64,000 nt of DNA from Dasyornis broadbenti (lineage: Eukaryota; Chordata; Aves; Passeriformes; Dasyornithidae): positions 1-64,000 of the forward strand of contig VZRN01000247.1 in assembly GCA_013397935.1 (NCBI GenBank). Direction: 5' to 3'. The notes below the pieces were generated by a model. The model saw only the letters and a list, made by a program, of their open reading frames with translations, was not told the DNA's origin and did not search any database. Positions 50,337 to 61,400 of this stretch are shown piece by piece (within the stretch, counting starts at the first letter, position 1; each line of letters begins with the position of its first letter). Made by a program: the position numbers and the translations under genes.

Positions 50337-50396
50337 ATTCAGACTATATAGCCATATATATGGCTATATAATCTGAATTATATAGCCATATATATG
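50337..50396. repeat. 42-bp AT-rich palindrome plus a third half-copy
   Basis: Bases 50345-50370 form a perfect 26-bp palindrome centred on ATATAT, with arms TATATAGCCA and TGGCTATATA. The flanks ATTCAGAC and ATCTGAAT extend the pairing to 42 bp (50337-50378) with a single mismatch. The arm TATATAGCCATATATATG is then repeated at 50379-50396. It can extrude a cruciform. It may be a tiny palindromic element or a local inverted duplication. Confidence 0.85.
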
Positions 50397-53300
50397 TTCA
50401 GCCATATTGTATGTATGGTTGGACATAGTTTTCATGTTTTATGCAAGCCTGAATTACATATATTCAAAGGGAGATGTTCAATTCAGAGACTCACAGAGCT
50501 CAATTTTAAAATTATATCATTATTTTTGAATTAAAAAAAAAGTAAAACCACACCACTCGTAGTTTATTGCATAGCTAATCCTGTTAAATATGCAGGATAG
50601 TTAAATTTGGAAAGAGTAAAAAAGCCTTTGAACAAGAAAGCTTATAAAAAACAAGTCTCAGTTTGGAGTGAACTTTGACACTCTAGCTATAAAACATTTA
50701 AAATAGTGTGCAAAAAGAGGAAATATATCACACAAGTATCTCTTTTATGGGTCCTCACAGCCACTGCCATTCTGTCTCACTGTTAAGGGTCACTAACATC
50801 TTACCTATTGCAGAATAGCCACCTACATAAAAGAACCTAATAGAGGCACAAGGCAATAAAAAAATAACCATTACATTACTAAGTTGAAATATTTTTTCTT
50901 TCCAGTAGCATGCATGTTTTGTGGCAGTGCTCTGAAGCCTCACCTTTGGACTGCAATCCTATCCTAACATCAGAGGCCAAGCAGCAGTGGAGTGGTGCTT
51001 TTGAACTTCAAGCACCACTAACAAGCAAGAATCCTTAAGAAAACATCCCATCCTTACACAGCAAGCAGAAAATCACCTGCAGACGGGCAGTAATCCAATC
51101 AAACCTGTTAGTTGTACAATAAACTTTATTGAAGTGAATTATGGAAGTATGTGGCTAAAATGGTGGAGACACTTAAAACACATTGACAGGTAGGCATTGT
51201 CAGAGCTAAGAAACTGCATTTATTTCTTTTTCTTACTTATCATAAACAAGAGCCCTCAAGGCTGGAAAAGAAAATAAAAGAAAAAAGAGAGAGGCAGAGG
51301 CAATAGCTGACACTACCAAGCTTACCAAGCAATAACTTCAACAGGGCATATAATACCTTATTACATCATTGAGGAAGAAAAAAAACAAAAAAAACCAACC
51401 AACTGAATAAACAAAAACCCCCATAAACAAACTTTAGAGCTGTTACATGTTAAATCTATCTGTTTTGTAAGATGATATGCTAATATCAGAACAACACAGT
51501 TTTTTAGAGCCCTACAAAATGTTAAGTACAGATTGGCACAACAATCAGAACAAGATCTTTGGGTTGGTATTTGCATTTCGCTTCTTCAAAGTATACATAT
51601 ACTACAAAGTATACAAGAAGTTGTTTTTAAGTATGTCTCACTCCTTGGCGTCCCCACCCAGACTCAGAGTTGCACCATTCCTGTCTGTCAGGAGATAATT
51701 CAAAACACATACCTCAGCAGATAGTAGGTTCTTGGCATCTGCATTTTATCAGAGATGTTTGCCGTGCTTCTTGTGGACTGTGTGATATTATAAAAAAAAT
51801 GAAACGTAACACAAACTAAAGTGATATTAAATGAGAGACAGGCATTCCTAGGCATAGGACAGATGCTATCCATTGTGTTAGGGGACTTCTGATGTGAAAT
51901 GGAGGCAAAGGCAAACAGGAGATTGCAGTAAAGACAAAGAACCTGGAGAGCTTATTGCTGGCTATTCAACTGTTGAAAGTCTTTTTCTAACATCTTTCTG
52001 ACCACAATGAGAATTGGGGGTNNAACAACCAGTCTGAAACTCTGTGTTTCACAGTCCCTTAGATCATTGTACAGCTAACCATAAACAGTAAACATCACCC
52101 ACTCATTTGACACTCTCTTTACAGCATGACACTTAAAACAAGTGCCCAAAAGCCAGTGAAGGTCTTTGGTCATGAAAGAGCAGTACCAAAACACAGGATG
52201 GAGTACTTGTATGGTACACACTCCATTATTCATCTACCAGGAAGGGGAAATCTGAGGATAGCTGGCCTTGCAGATTAGGCAGCTGGCAGAAGCACTGTTC
52301 CTGGAACACACTGGTGCCAAGTAGCTATCTGGTAGAGGTGGTATTTTTCTAGGAGCTCTAAGGACATTTCTGTACTGTTGGCACATCACTATGTGAATCA
52401 CTACTTGCCTCTGGGGGAAACCTGTAAATGCCCAATATGTTCTTCATGAATATTTACCAATTCAGAGTTAAGTAGCTATGCCCCAGTCATATCCTTGTAG
52501 AGGAGACTTTCCGTGCTTACTCCTTTCTCCTTTGTTATCAGTGCTCGAAGTGAGATGAGGGGACAGGCAGTTTGCACACATCTGCATGCCAGGGACACTC
52601 ACTGAACCCACACTCAGGGACTGAGTGGTAAGGAATTTGTCATATTGTCCTGTTTTTTATGGCTTCACCTTTTGCCAATCACAACCCTCAGATGGCAGTG
52701 TTGAAAATGTGAGCGCAGGTGCATTTTCAAAATATGAATTAAGTTTTGAGCAGCAAAACTTGGCACAGATCTATGCCGAAAGTCTGGATTTTGGTAGAAA
52801 ATTTGAACAACCAAACCCAAAAGCCAAGTAAAAACTGTGAGTCAAAACTTACATGAATCAGAACACACCACAATATTGGTAGAAATAAAAAACTGCCAAT
52901 ACTAGTCTTATAGCAAGTCTCAGTACTTTCTAGCTAACCACTTTTAATCACCAAAAAGAATAAACTAACCAAGAGCACTTATAGCCTGTGACTCAGTTGG
53001 CAATAACTTGAGTTTTCAAGAGCACACACAAGAATTTATTACTCCAGCCCAAGGAAACTGCACAGGTTTGCACAATTGACTAAATAAGGAAGAGGTTTAC
53101 ATTAATGTCTAATGAGAAGAGGCCAGTTTGTTTTTTCATTTGAAAGACAGCCAATAAAATTTGGCTCCTACACACTCCACAACTAAAATTTTTGAATAGT
53201 TCCTCACCTCTCTGGGAAATTTCTGGGGATCCTGCAGATCCAATATTGTTTAGAATTGTTTAGAAGCTTGTGCTCCTTTAGGTTCTAAATTCAGAAAGGT

Positions 53301-54199
53301 TTTTTCCAAGATTGCTAAGTGGATGCTTTACAATATTCTGCACACCACTTTCCACATGTGTCAAGTCTGTAAGTCAGATTTCTCCTTCCATTTGTGAAGT
53401 TCCATGTACATCCTCACAACAAAAACAGGAAACAGACAAAAACATCCTCCCTGACCTCAGCTACTCAAAGATACTGTTGATATGCATCTAAGAGTGAAAC
53501 CTGCACTTCTGCAGCATTTCTTAATGAAAAATGAAAAAAAAAATAAAACACCAACAAACAGTAACAAAAATTTTTCAATATAACTTACTTTTATGGTATC
53601 AAGCCTGGAATTGGCATAAAAGTGCTCAGTTTCTCTTAAGTGAAGTGACTGATTCACAGTACTGTAGATCTAGATTGTACTTTTGGAAATAAAATCTGTT
53701 TATGAAAGGCTTGTTTAAATCCCATACTGTGGTCTTCCACTGAGTGATTAATTATCACAATCTGTCTACTGAGTGATGTGCATACTGTGACAATAGACAT
53801 GCTCCTTGCTCTAGACCCTGTTTGATAATATCTTATCAGACTCTAATACAGAAAGTAACTTCATTAGTAACTTGCTTCTCTTAATCTATTTTCAGGTTGA
53901 ATAATGCCTTCTTTGCAAATAACACTAATTTGGGTACATTTCCTTTGCAAGTAACACTGATCACTCACACCAGCTCTTCCTGCAGTATTAATCTTTGATT
54001 TACTAGGGTTTCCAAAGCTGAAGAAGGAGGTTTAGAGAAGAAAAAAATGCAATTTCACTTATTTAACACCGTTCCCATCTTCTCATGAGACTATTCAGCT
54101 TCTACCAATGTCATATTCAACATGGCAAATGGGAACTCTAAGTCCAGTTCATTTCGGTTTTGTTGACTTTCCCTTGTAAAATACTTCCACCTTTCTCAT
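50397..54199. other. Non-coding stretch without recognised features
   Basis: No gene or clear transposon is seen. A 2-base ambiguity (NN) occurs at 52022-52023. Confidence 0.5.
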
Positions 54200-54313
54200 A
54201 TGAAATCAATTGACACTGTTGGCTTAGCAACATTTAAATATTTATATTCAAAAGCCCAGAATTTTCACATCTTTCTGGTACTTGCCTCTGTTTCTTTTAC
54301 TCTTCCCACGCAG

Positions 54314-54407
54314 ATTTTTCCGCTGACCGAAGGTCATAAGGAGTGCCTGGAATGCGACTTTTACATCAGCAAAGACAGGCTGTGGATCGAATTTTGCAAA
54401 TTCTTAG
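54314..54407 (+). CDS. Candidate internal coding exon of an unidentified gene
   Basis: This 94-base segment is the only part of the window with real exon character. It follows a long pyrimidine tract and a clean acceptor (TTTACTCTTCCCACGCAG ending at 54313) and stops at a possible donor, TTAG/GTACAT, at 54408. Only one forward frame is open, starting at 54314. It gives 31 residues including ECLECDFYISKD and RLWIEFCKFL, with three cysteines. There are four CpGs and many G/C-ending codons, unlike the AT-rich surroundings. The open frame runs on both sides (54200-54592), but the codon-like character is confined to the segment. One base is left over at the donor, so it would join the next exon out of phase. 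I do not recognise the protein, and no companion exon is visible. Alternatives are a chance open stretch or a decayed exon. Confidence 0.35.
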
Positions 54408-54757
54408 GTACATCTCCAAAGGAGACCTCCAGTAAGCATGACCTGTTATGCATGCAATATATCTGCTGTGTGCTCTGCTTGGGACCCCTTAGCACTTCCT
54501 TCCCCTCCCTCTCCTTGAACAAAATTGAAAGTGTAAACTTGTGTTGGGGTATAGTCCCACTCCAGTTGCAGACAGTTTCTCATAACCATTAACCTTTCCC
54601 TTACCAGGAGACAGGGTTTCTCTGAATTTTGTGCTTTCTGCTAAATTTTGCCTCTTGAAGACAAGGAGCAGAACAAATACAGCTCTCAGTACTTTTGGAT
54701 ATGCTGTTCATGGCCAGTGTATCTCACTGAAATTCCCAAGGGATCAAAGCAGACATT

Positions 54758-55476
54758 TGTTGCGGTGGCCCAGGTTGCCGCGCAGGACGCGGCAACCTCT
54801 GTGACCTTGGANNNNNNNNNNNNNNNNNNNNNNNNNNNNNNNNNNNNNNNNNNNNNNNNNNNNNNNNNNNNNNNNNNNNNNNNNNNNNNNNNNNNNNNNN
54901 NNNNNNNNNNNNNNNNNNNNNNNNNNNNNNNNNNNNNNNNNNNNNNNNNNNNNNNNNNNNNNNNNNNNNNNNNNNNNNNNNNNNNNNNNNNNNNNNNNNN
55001 NNNNNNNNNNNNNNNNNNNNNNNNNNNNNNNNNNNNNNNNNNNNNNNNNNNNNNNNNNNNNNNNNNNNNNNNNNNNNNNNNNNNNNNNNNNNNNNNNNNN
55101 NNNNNNNNNNNNNNNNNNNNNNNNNNNNNNNNNNNNNNNNNNNNNNNNNNNNNNNNNNNNNNNNNNNNNNNNNNNNNNNNNNNNNNNNNNNNNNNNNNNN
55201 NNNNNNNNNNNNNNNNNNNNNNNNNNNNNNNNNNNNNNNNNNNNNNNNNNNNNNNNNNNNNNNNGTCGCCACATCTTAACAGCGGCTACTGTTGCGCCCT
55301 CAGAAGAGTTGCCGAGGACAGTGAATAGAGACTCTAGTTGCTAAGAGACAGCTCGCCCCGGGGAGGCTAGAGCGTCGGATTGTTAGCTAGAGTCTCTGCG
55401 CCGGTGACCCAACCACAGAACGTCGTCCTGCCCTGGTCAGCCGGGCCAAGTTAAGTGGCCAGTGGACGAGGCGACA
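54758..55476 (+). mobile_element. ERVK-like LTR element, interrupted by an assembly gap
   Basis: The visible left end (TGTTGCGGTGGCCCAGG) and right end (GGACGAGGCGACA) match those of the LTR at 21168-22013. Shared internal blocks include GTTGCTAAGAGACAGCTCGCC and GTCGTCCTGCC...GCCGGGCC. A perfect 6-bp duplication GACATT flanks it (54752-54757 and 55477-55482). About 54 bp and 212 bp of LTR flank 453 N. The implied length of about 719 bp is close to the 846-bp relative, so a solo LTR is the simplest reading; if the gap is mis-sized a longer provirus could be hidden. The copy differs clearly from the other, so they are not from one recent burst. Confidence 0.82.
54812..55264. other. Assembly gap of 453 N
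   Basis: The run of N lies inside the ERVK-like LTR, at the place where the relative copy has its GC-rich promoter region. Long open frames spanning it are artefacts of the N bases. Confidence 0.98.
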
Positions 55477-55482
55477 GACATT

Positions 55483-58400
55483 AATACATCTCTAACAGAA
55501 ACAGGCAAATGATTGACTGACTTGCTAAGTGCAGTCCAGTTTCAAACCTTTTAAGTTTGGCAGAGATGTTTTTTATGCCATGAGATTCTTCCCAAAGGAT
55601 GATATACTCAGTATGTTAAAAATATTATACACCTTTCCATCAAGTTTACTCAGATCTTTCTTAGTGTTATTTTATGAACAAAAGTAAGAACCTCAAGCTC
55701 TGAGCTATCAAGGCAGGAGAATGGAAAGATGCAGCAAGGATTATGTTACCTTTACACAGCTGAAGGCATGAGTGGCTCCTTATGCTTTCTAGATTTTTAT
55801 CTGGAGCTTTAAGAACCACTGGATCATCCCACAGCAATACCACTAATGATACTTCTTCCTATGATCTTTGAGTGGCCAAAAGACTACAAATATCCTTTAC
55901 ATCTGCATATTACTCTGCCATAACGCCTGCATCAATTTAATTATGCTGAGGTTGGAGGCTGCTTTAGAGAGGTTATCACTGAAATTTACCAAGAAAGCAA
56001 ATGTGAGTGGAAGTTAAAAGCTTTCCTTACTTCCCTCATCAGCTAGTCTACTGCCACAATATCCACACCTTGTCCTTTTTATTTCTAAACATAAGGGATC
56101 AACAGGACCAGTAAAAGTTTGTAAAATACCAGGGACTGTAGTGACTCTTAGGTCAAATTGGGAAATTATTCAAAATCTCTCTATTTCCACTGGCGTCTAC
56201 CTTAACAAATTCTCTCTTTGCCCTGTATTTTGAGACAAGACTATGTAAGACCTTGGTACAGACCAAGATAGCAGGTACAGTTGCAACACAATATCTGGTT
56301 TCATCTTTGATGTCATTATAATTTTAAAAGTTTCAAAGGCTCCAATAGTCTGTGATTGATGACTGCCTTTAGATTAGATATGCACATAAATAAATTAATT
56401 AAAAAGAGAGAATATGAAAGATGGAGTAGAAGTCAAATTCTGCTTGCTACTACAAGAACATTAAGAATGTGGTTAGTTAAATTGATAAAAATCTGAAGAG
56501 AGAAAACACTGAAAGAATAAATGGTAACAGTTCTTAAGACAAATGTGCTTATCACTCAACTGGATATTTCAGACTGTCATTCAGGCAGGATTTTAGCTTT
56601 TGTTCTAAATATATTTAGAAGCAATTATGCTAACTCTGCAGACTGAAGGTTACTGGTAAATTGTTGAAATTAGTCTGCTTTTAAAATAAGCAGGTTTGTG
56701 GCCAAAAGAAATTGGAAGCTCTGTGAAATCCATTTAATACCTTAAAGCTGGAAGCTGTGAGGAAAATAAAAAAACTCCTGCTATTAGAGTGGCAGGGAAC
56801 TCACTGGAATACAGGAGGAAAAAAAAATTGCACAGAGCAGTGGGTGAGAACACAGAAAGGAACAAAGGTATTCAAAAAGTTAAAAACCCGGACCTGCACG
56901 CTGTCACATGGTAGTTTTGATTTATTATTCCTCTGTACCAAATTACCAACTCAGAGGCAAATTTTAACCCAACAATATGCAACTTGGTGCAGCCATAATG
57001 AATCAGGCATAAAAACACCAACAGGAGTACCTGAAAAGGCACGGGAGGTGTAGAAAGCAAGAAGATAATGCAGTAGTGTTCAAATGGTCTAAGAGCATAC
57101 AACTGTAAGTAATGGGAAGTCATTTAGAAAAATTGGCCATTGAGGCTGAACATCAGGGAAAAAACAAAATTAATTATACAGAATTGTGTCTAGAAAGTAT
57201 CCTGTCTTATGAACTGTCTAGAACAAGACTCAATGAAGTGGTAAAAAAATACAAAATACTGTAGGAAATAATATTTTAGGTCAAAAAAGGTATTTTTCTA
57301 TCTCTTAACTGTTTGTACATGGCACTTCAGAGAACGAAGTTGGAAGAAACAATGAAAGCAAGGGGGAAGAGGTAAAAGCTGCCTAGAAACAGCATCCTGT
57401 TCATACAGGTGAGAAATGGTAGGAGCTCTTCAAGAGTGGTGAGTTGAGAAAATGGTTTCAAGATGGGCATTTTGTGCAGGTTATATGAAAGGGGTTGGAA
57501 AAGGAAAAGAGAGCACTGCAGTAAACGACCTGGTGCACAGGCCATACAGATTTGAGAAGAAATAGAAATGTACCCTGTCTATGCTCATTTGCACAAGTAC
57601 AAGTACAGGTTTGTTGAGGGAAAAAAAAAAAAATAGAATACTGGATTTAAAAGAAAAAAAAATAAAAATCTGAGGATGAGAAACTGCAGTTTAATGGCAA
57701 TGCACAAATTCACAGGCTAGACAGAAGTGCAGATGCCAGAATAGAGGCACAGCACAGCTCTCTACCGAAGGGTCTGTGCAAGGGCAGCTCAGCTATCTAA
57801 GACCTATTGCAGTCACCCAAGCAAAAAACCCAGAAAGATGAGAGAGAGAGCAGAAAGAGAGAGCTCAGTACTATGTAGTGCCAACAACTGCAGAGGCATG
57901 CCAACGTAGACATCCTGAAAACACCCAGCACCACAATGTGCTGCTGCATGGAGCCACTGCAAAGCACAGATAAGTGCAGGTACTTTCTGTCAGGTTACAA
58001 ATTGATAAGACCTCAAAAAAACACATATTCTTTCAACAGGGGTGTGTGTGGCCAAGGAAACTTAACTGAACTCACCAGGGGCAGAAACAAGAAAAACAAG
58101 ACTGTAGTTATTGACCTCAGACTATTAGTTCACTGCTACATTAAAGGCATTGTTTGACAAAGCTGGAAAATAATATTTGCTGGCACAGTCACAAAGAATT
58201 ACTTTGATATGAAAATGTCAATGAATATCTCTTTCAATTATTCTTCCTTTCCTATTTGAAAGTGGTGTTTATTCCACACAGACCTAGTGTTATCTCAGTT
58301 TAATTCAGAGAACTACTGCTATCAGTGAAGCAGAATAAAAAAAGGTTGTGCAAAATACAACATAGAAAACTCATTTAGGACATTTAAGAATGATCTTCAC

Positions 58401-61400
58401 AAAAGGAAAGAAGGTTTTAACCATGCATAATAAAAGGGTGATAAATCTTTAAACACTTAAGTAAAAGTTTCCATTAACTATTTCACTATCTTCTTTCATT
58501 GGAAAGAATAGAATATTTTCAAATCGTCTGATGGTAACCTAGGACCTTTAACTCATGCTTTCTACAAAGCACATAACCTGCTATGTCTGACTGCAGTGGA
58601 AGTGGTAAGCTTTAAATACAGATGCCAGACTTATCAGAGGCCCAGATATGTGGGCACTGTATATATAAAGTGAGCATACAATACCATCAACTATGTGGTT
58701 AGAATTACCTCCCTCTTCTCAACAAAACCAAAGAAAATCTGAACTTCCAACACCACAGACTAGGAGGCCACAGAGTTAGAAAAATCTGAAAAAGGGATGA
58801 GAGTACAGTCATTTCTTTTTGCATTTTATAAAAACACCTGCAACTGCACAGTGTGGCTTATCTCCCTGTCCAAAAATAACCACAACTAGATAAATCAAGT
58901 CCCATCAGACTGCTCTCACAAACATTTCAGGAGTGGCCTAGGTTAGTTCCATGACTCTAAGAACTGCTGTAGCAGATATTCATAGGCTTCATACGCTGCT
59001 TCACATTGCTGCATTTCTCCAGTTCTTCACCTCCCCTTTCACAAGCACTAAGAGGTCTGATGCAGTGATCTTACCAGCTCTGTGACACCTAAGCCTGGGT
59101 CTGTTGATTCCTACACAACCAGAGGAAGCAGAAAAGATGTTCCTGTGAGAACTGGGGGATGCAAAAGGAAGTGCAAGGCTGAATGGTGTGGTCAGGCTAA
59201 TAACCAGGTTGGGAACAGGTAGTGTTTTTAAAGCTGAAAATCAAGATTCCCAATGTCTCCATGGTGTTTTGTCAGAAAGCACAGGGTAAATACTTACCAA
59301 ATGTAAGGGAAGGCAGTTCCTTCCCTTCAGCTGGGTCAGAGGGCAAGCAATATAAAACTTGGGCAAGGTTTCAATATGAAAGGCAAGATTACAGTGTGCT
59401 AAAACATGCTAGTGGAAATAGAATATCATCACAGTAGAAATGACACATGGGGAAAAAACCCATACACTAAACAAGCTGATTTTTGAAATCAGAAATCCAC
59501 CTTTTTAAAAGAATTTTAGTTGAGGTTATGTGTACAGACACAGTTTCTTTCATTTCCATGTGTTTCTGCTCGTAGCAGATCTCCTACAGGGCCCCTTACG
59601 CAGTCAAAGTTATGCACTTTTGCAGTTTCTTATCAGGCTATTGTAAACTCTCTCTTCAAGCAGAAGTATGTGGCTTCCAAGATACACAGCCAATGGATGC
59701 AAAGCAGTATGAAAGATGGAGGTCTTCCAAACGTGTAGCTGAAGAGCTATGAATCTAAGATATATCTGACAATTAAGTTGATGTTTCAGTGACATGGTAA
59801 GAGCATGACCACTGGATGGTAACAGCTGTGTAGAATGAGTTCTGCACAGCAGAAATTCAGTGGTTATAAGAAACTTTGAAAATCCTGTATTTGGCATTTT
59901 CTAGTTAACAGTTATCTTAGAAAGGGTAGAAAATATCAGAAAAAAGTAATCTGAGCAGTTTCACACTTTTAATCTGCCCTTTTGTGGCTTTTAGTCTTCC
60001 TTTAAATTTACCAGAAAATACCCATAAGAAGAGAATGACATGACTGTTTCACCAGATAACCCCATGCAAGTCCCATTTAAGCCCATCTGTTCTCGGGTAC
60101 CTTTCTGTGACTTTAAAGCAGATATTGTGGATTTGCTCTGCAGTAAGCAGGCACTCCTATGCAGTATTTCAGCTGCGTGTCTGTGGGAAGAACTGGCAGT
60201 GAGGCGTTCCCCTTAGAATTCCACAAAGAAATTAAGGGGGTGTCTGGGATGATGATTGTGATGCATCAGATGGAACCACTTCCCCTCCAGATTCTGCTAA
60301 ATCATCTCTGACAGAAACCGTTTATCCCCAAGGCTCCTGAAAATATTTTCAAGTCATAAATTCTTTGTCTTTAGAAAGGACTTGATCTTACCAAGGACAG
60401 ATATCTCCAAAACATTACCATGTGAGATAACACTCTCTAACACCTTTTATCCCTTCTCAAGCCTCCTACCAACCACACCATCAGAATATTCTTTTATACT
60501 GAACAATAAACATACAGTGTTTATTCAGCAGCATTCACCTAATACTATTTTGTTTACACAGAAATCTGAAGTCTTGCCCATTGCCATAAAAATGAAGATT
60601 GAAAAAAAAATTCTTCAAGCTTCTTTCCTACTCAATACAGGCATGCCAGGGAGCACAAGGGCAAAAATAAGCAGAAGTATTTGGAAATCCAATACCAAAC
60701 ACAGGCATCCTGTCACTGACACTGAGACAAGTTCTGTGTTGATCTTTATTCTTGCAATTTCACTGTCTCCAGCAGTACTATAAGACCTTTATTCTTAACA
60801 TTTTCTTGACTAATAGGAGTCTTGAAACAGCTGAAAATGCTGTACAGTTGTGTAGAAATTTTCCAGAGAAGAAAAAAAAATATGTTCTTTCTATAATTGC
60901 AGCTGTGTCAGAGAAAAACAGGCAGCCATAGCAGGAACAGGCTGAACAAGGAAAACAAGTAAGGCTAACAGGAGGGTAAAAAGATTAAGAAGGAAAATGA
61001 ACTAACATATCAGAAAAACAACAAAAAATTCCCAACAAGTAATGTGCAAGGAAGGATCAAAGGGTATGATTAATCATACTCAAGAATCATGAACATGATG
61101 AGAAGCAAAGGCCATGTCTCTTGCTCAATGAGCTCTCACCACCTCATACCTAGTATGAAAGTTTCCTGCAGTTTCCCCATTCTTCAGTGACCAGAAGAGA
61201 TGGAAGGAAAGGGAGGGTAAAATTTATGGAGGAAAAAATAAAAACAAACAATATTTGTTCTTACTGTGTTAGAACTAATGTTCCTATCTCAAGCAAGGCA
61301 AGTTACTTATTAATAGAGTGTTTCGCTGTTTGTAACTTATACGTGCTCCCCATTTTCTTGTTCAACTTGAAAAACAATCTGCAGAAATGCTGAACCCTCA

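Noticed and set aside
54648..55328. Long frames on both strands at the gap
   Set aside because: Most of their length is N bases; the real flanks belong to an LTR.
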